Below are positions 60,794 to 64,000 of a stretch of DNA of 64,000 nucleotides, piece after piece. The position numbers were made by a program, and so were the translations under genes. Every line of letters begins with the position of its first letter. Positions within the stretch are counted from its first letter, which is position 1. The stretch is from the NCBI RefSeq assembly GCF_947489565.1, contig NZ_CANLEA010000001.1:549962-613961 (forward strand), given 5' to 3'. The DNA comes from an uncultured Kordia sp. Lineage in GTDB: Bacteria; Bacteroidota; Bacteroidia; Flavobacteriales; Flavobacteriaceae. A model generated the notes under the pieces. The model did not search any database, had not been told where the DNA came from, and saw nothing but the letters and a program-made list of their open reading frames with translations.

Positions 60794-62308
60794 TTATGAG
60801 TTCATTGCGAGTAATTCGTCCAAATATAAACGCTGATTTGACAGTCTAGGAATTTTGTGTTGACCGCCAAGTTTGTCCTTCTTTTTGAGCCAATCATAAA
60901 ATAATCCGGGACGTGCTATATTTAATTTTAAACTATTTAAAGTCATATTATTAAAACGCTTTGCTTCGTAATCGGAATTAATATTTTGAAGCGCTTCATC
61001 CAAAAGGAATGCAAATTCTCCGATATTTTCAGGTGCTTTTTTAAATTCTATAATCCATTCGTGCGCACCTTTTTCACCATCGTGCATAAAAATAGGTCCA
61101 GCCGTGTATTCTACAATTTTGGATTTTGTAGCAGCACAAACGCGACGTAATGCATCTTCAGCATTTTCAATAATTAACTCTTCACCAAATACATTAATAT
61201 GATGTTTGGTTCTTCCAGTAACTTTTACACGATAAGGATCAACAGAAGTAAAACGAATAGTATCACCAATCATATAACGCCACAAACCACCATTGGTGGT
61301 AATGACGACAGCGTAGTTTTGATCTACTTCCACGTCCGATAACGGAATTACTTTCTGATCAGGTGTATGAAAAGTGTCCATAGGAATGAACTCGTAAAAA
61401 ATTCCATAATCGAGCATTAATAATAATTCATCAGAATCATTTCGATCTTGAATCGCGAAGAAACCTTCAGAAGCATTGTAAATTTCGTAATATTTAAATT
61501 TGTCACTTGGCAACAAATTGCGGTATTGCTCTTCGTATGGAGCAAAACTTACACCACCGTGAAAATATGCTTCTAGATTCGGCCAAACTTCAAACAAATT
61601 TGCTTTTTGAGTTTGTTCTAAAACTTCATTCATTAATACCAACATCCATGATGGAACACCAGCCAAACTAGTCACGTTTTCGCGTAAAGTTTCTTTAATG
61701 ATTGCATCAATCTTAACTTCCCAATCGCCCATAAGCGATACTTTGCTACTTGGTGTACTGCTAAATTCTGCCCAAAGCGGTAAATTATCAATCAAAATGG
61801 CAGATAAATCACCGTAATAAGTTCCGTTTTGTTCGTACAATTCTTTGCTTCCGCCCAAGCGTAAACTTTTTCCGTTAAATAATTGTGCGCCAGGATTGTT
61901 GTTTAAATACATGCACAACAAGTCTTTGCTGGCTGCATAATGACAATGTTCTAATGAAACATCACTTACGGGAATAAATTTACTTTTTGCATTCGTAGTT
62001 CCACTCGATTTGGCAAACCATTTAATGGGTTTTGGCCAAAAAATATTCGATTCTCCTCGGCGAGCACGTTCTATCATTCCTTGAATATCTTCATAGGTAG
62101 TTACAGGAATTCGTTCAGAAAATGTTTTGTAATCAGTAATCGTAGCAAATTCATATTGCTCTCCGATTTCTGTTTTTTTCGCAGTACTCAATAAGTTCAT
62201 CAGCAGCTCTAACTGAACTTCATTTGGGTTTTTCAAAAAGTGCTCAATCTGAGAGATGCGCTTTTTCAAAAACCAAGAAGCGATAGAATTTACTAATGGT
62301 ATCGGCAT
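60794..62308 (-). CDS. GH3 auxin-responsive-promoter family protein
   Basis: A 504-residue member of the GH3 family, which in plants conjugates amino acids to auxin and jasmonate by an acyl-adenylate route; bacterial members are poorly studied. The ATP motif region WFAKSSGTTNAKSKFIPV is intact, followed by WMLVLMNEVL, EIYNASEGFFAIQD (about 275-288) and YMIGDTIRFTSVDPYRVKVTGRTKHHINVFGEEL, which match adenylating enzymes. The product is not known. It lies upstream of the OmpA gene on the same strand, 193 bases away. Confidence 0.88.
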   Translation of the reverse strand: MPIPLVNSIASWFLKKRISQIEHFLKNPNEVQLELLMNLLSTAKKTEIGEQYEFATITDYKTFSERIPVTTYEDIQGMIERARRGESNIFWPKPIKWFAKSSGTTNAKSKFIPVSDVSLEHCHYAASKDLLCMYLNNNPGAQLFNGKSLRLGGSKELYEQNGTYYGDLSAILIDNLPLWAEFSSTPSSKVSLMGDWEVKIDAIIKETLRENVTSLAGVPSWMLVLMNEVLEQTQKANLFEVWPNLEAYFHGGVSFAPYEEQYRNLLPSDKFKYYEIYNASEGFFAIQDRNDSDELLLMLDYGIFYEFIPMDTFHTPDQKVIPLSDVEVDQNYAVVITTNGGLWRYMIGDTIRFTSVDPYRVKVTGRTKHHINVFGEELIIENAEDALRRVCAATKSKIVEYTAGPIFMHDGEKGAHEWIIEFKKAPENIGEFAFLLDEALQNINSDYEAKRFNNMTLNSLKLNIARPGLFYDWLKKKDKLGGQHKIPRLSNQRLYLDELLAMNS

Positions 62309-62442
62309 GGTGTATCTTAGGTTATTCGGTTGTGATTTTAGTTGTTAAAATATGGCTACTCGCAAAAAGTTTGTTACTTTCGTTGACGCTTTTCTTTCGA
62401 TGTAAGCATAGTTTAAGTGAATAAAAATAGCAAAAATCTTTA

Positions 62443-63237
62443 ATGATGTACAAAGGTGTTTTAACAAAAATGCAAACTGAGTTCGGAAATCCGATTCAAT
62501 ATTACCTAAATTTTGAAGATGATTTCCTGAATATGAATCAATTACTTACAAAAACACTTCGCTTAGATTTTGAAGAATTTGAGTGCTTAAATTGTCACTT
62601 AAACAAGCAAATTTACCGTCAGGGATTTTGTAAAAGCTGTTTTTTTGAGATTCCAGTGGCTGGCGATTGGATTATGCGTCCAGAATTAAGTACGGCACAT
62701 TTAGGAATTGAAGATCGCGATTTGGAGTATGAGAAAAAGGTACAATTGCAACCACATATTGTGTATTTGGCATTGTCTAGTGAAGTGAAAGTTGGTGTGA
62801 CTCGTAAACCACAAGTTCCGACGCGTTGGATTGATCAAGGAGCTGTAAAAGCTGTAGAAATTGTTGAAGTGCCTAATCGATATTTGGCAGGAATTACGGA
62901 AGTTGCTTTGAAAGCGCATGTTTCCGATAAAACGAATTGGCGAAAAATGCTGCAAAATTTAAATGAAGATGCAGATTTGTTAGCCAAGAAAGAAGAGTTA
63001 CAACAATATATTCCAGAAGAAGCGCAAGATTATTATTTGCAAAATAGGGAAGTAGTAGAACTCGATTTTCCAGTGCTTTCGTATCCTGAAAAAGTAAAAA
63101 GTTTAAATCTTAGCAAAACGCCAAGTTATGAAGGTGTACTTAAAGGAATCAAAGGACAGTATTTAATTTTTGAAGATAATACTGTTTTTAATGTGCGTGG
63201 AAATGAAGGTTTGGTGGTGCGTTTGGGGATTTCTTGA
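62443..63237 (+). CDS. DUF2797 protein with Cys4 zinc-finger
   Basis: A 264-residue protein of DUF2797. Near residues 48-67 it has CLNCHLNKQIYRQGFCKSC, a CxxC-x13-CxxC zinc site, then FFEIPVAGDWIMRPELSTAHLGIEDRDLEYEK, and EVKVGVTRKPQVPTRWIDQGA, the strongest conserved stretch. Function is unknown. ATG at 62443 or the directly following ATG at 62446 could be the start. It is the last gene before the 200-bp tandem repeat array. Confidence 0.88.
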   Translation: MMYKGVLTKMQTEFGNPIQYYLNFEDDFLNMNQLLTKTLRLDFEEFECLNCHLNKQIYRQGFCKSCFFEIPVAGDWIMRPELSTAHLGIEDRDLEYEKKVQLQPHIVYLALSSEVKVGVTRKPQVPTRWIDQGAVKAVEIVEVPNRYLAGITEVALKAHVSDKTNWRKMLQNLNEDADLLAKKEELQQYIPEEAQDYYLQNREVVELDFPVLSYPEKVKSLNLSKTPSYEGVLKGIKGQYLIFEDNTVFNVRGNEGLVVRLGIS

Positions 63238-64000
63238 TTTTGTTTATTCGTTTTTTTGTTGATTTGTCAATTTGATGCTTTTGAAACGTCTCATTACTCA
63301 CTACTAGATTCTCACTACTTCTAAAAAGTTTGTCACGAATTCACGAATGATTTTTCGGTTACTTTTTTTGTATAAATAATTGTCACAAATGCTGCGTTCT
63401 TGAAAGATATTTAATTCTGAGCTAGAAACGTCTGATCGAGTGAGATCTTGGAAAGATTTTGTATCGAGAGCTACTTTGATTTTGAAGTGTCTCACTACTC
63501 AAGACTAAGTTCTCACTACTTCTAAAAAGTTTGTCACGAATTCATGAATGATTTTTTGGTTATTTTTTTGTGTAAATAATTGTCACAAATGCTGCGTTCT
63601 TGAAAGATATTTAATTCTGAACTAGAAACGTCTGATCGAGTGAAGTCTTGGAAATATTTTGTATCGAGAGCTGCTTTGCTTTTGAAGTGTCTCACTACTC
63701 ACTACTAGATTCTCACTACTTCTATAAAGTTTGTCACGAATTCACGAATGATTTTTCGGTTACTTTTTTGTGTAAATAATTGTCACAAATGCTGCGTTCT
63801 TAAAAGATATTTAATTCTGAGCTAGAAACGTCTGATCGAGTGAGATCTTGGAAAGATTTTGTATCGAGAGCTACTTTGATTTTGAAGTGTCTCAATACTC
63901 ACTACTAGATTCTGAATACTTCAAAAAAGTTTGTCACGAATTCACGAATGATTTTTCGGTTACTTTTTTGTGTAAATAATTGTCACAAATGCTGCGTTCT
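63238..64000. repeat. ~200-bp tandem repeat array running off the window
   Basis: Units start at about 63280, 63481, 63681 and 63881 (201, 200, 200 bases apart), and the last is cut by the window end. Each contains TTTGTCACGAATTCACGAATG, AATAATTGTCACAAATGCTGCG, and the module ATCGAGTGA - hairpin - GTATCGAGA (63435-63469, 63635-63669, 63835-63869). Neighbouring units are nearly identical over long stretches. Open frames inside are short and mirror the repeat, so I call no gene. Nothing else was found from 63238 to 63280. Confidence 0.92.

Noticed and set aside
63304..63495. 63-residue minus-strand open frame in the tandem repeats
   Set aside because: It lies wholly in repeat units, recurs only as a shadow in the next units with changes, and shows no protein pattern.
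63280..64000. CRISPR array
   Set aside because: Units are about 200 bases with no unique spacers between short repeats, and no cas genes are in the window.

Overview
The window is a contiguous piece of chromosome from an AT-rich member of the Flavobacteriaceae (Bacteroidota). Signs are gliding/type IX secretion genes (sprA, a RemB-like protein, PorP/SprF, a PorG-like protein), promoters of the Bacteroidota form TTG-N19/20-TAnnTTTG, and many flavobacterial envelope families. A Kordia-like genus is my best guess from gene content and the GG-leader peptide; that is inference. I saw no rRNA, tRNA, CRISPR array, prophage or insertion sequence.

Layout. 1-13.2 kb: end of a malic enzyme gene, ruvA, the giant sprA, gcvH, a VanZ-like gene, two TonB genes, a 33-codon relic of a third TonB-like gene, and a TonB-C/Wzi-barrel protein resembling RemB. 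13.3-20.1 kb: a small membrane protein, a metallo-beta-lactamase-fold enzyme, then a respiratory block (heme O synthase, three cytochrome oxidase subunits, a Cys-less SCO-like protein, SCO, DUF420, a CxxC mini-protein). 20.3-26.2 kb: a MacAB-TolC-type exporter operon behind a 15-bp inverted repeat. 26.2-34 kb: tsaB, MscS channel, DUF1304, dodecin, a NifU-family protein, PorP/SprF, a degraded gene fragment, a VWA lipoprotein and a SIMPL-domain protein. 34.1-38.9 kb: a TPR histidine kinase/LytTR regulator pair, a repeat-rich intergenic region, gamma carbonic anhydrase and murI. 39-40.5 kb: an orphan RiPP-like precursor with Cys exactly every fifth residue, then a secreted LRR-like protein. 40.6-47.9 kb (minus): nadK with a CBS protein, and porG-uppS-bamA-ompH-ompH, an outer-membrane biogenesis operon with a clear promoter. 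48-58.2 kb: pdxJ, an alpha/beta hydrolase, a FadL-type porin with an SGNH lipoprotein, the tig-clpP-clpX proteostasis cluster, a membrane LytTR regulator and a serine hydrolase. 58.3-64 kb: an unknown gene, an OmpA/PD40 protein, a GH3-family enzyme, a DUF2797 protein, and a ~200-bp tandem repeat running off the window.

Most genes are core and conserved. The less expected items are the pentad-Cys precursor peptide with no maturation enzymes in the window, the TonB-domain gene family with a relic and a shared 5' leader, a dispersed hairpin module (ATCGAGTGA - hairpin - GTATCGAGA) found in two distant intergenic regions, the 200-bp tandem array, and an octamer microsatellite (GAATAAAC x7) just before the carbonic anhydrase gene.
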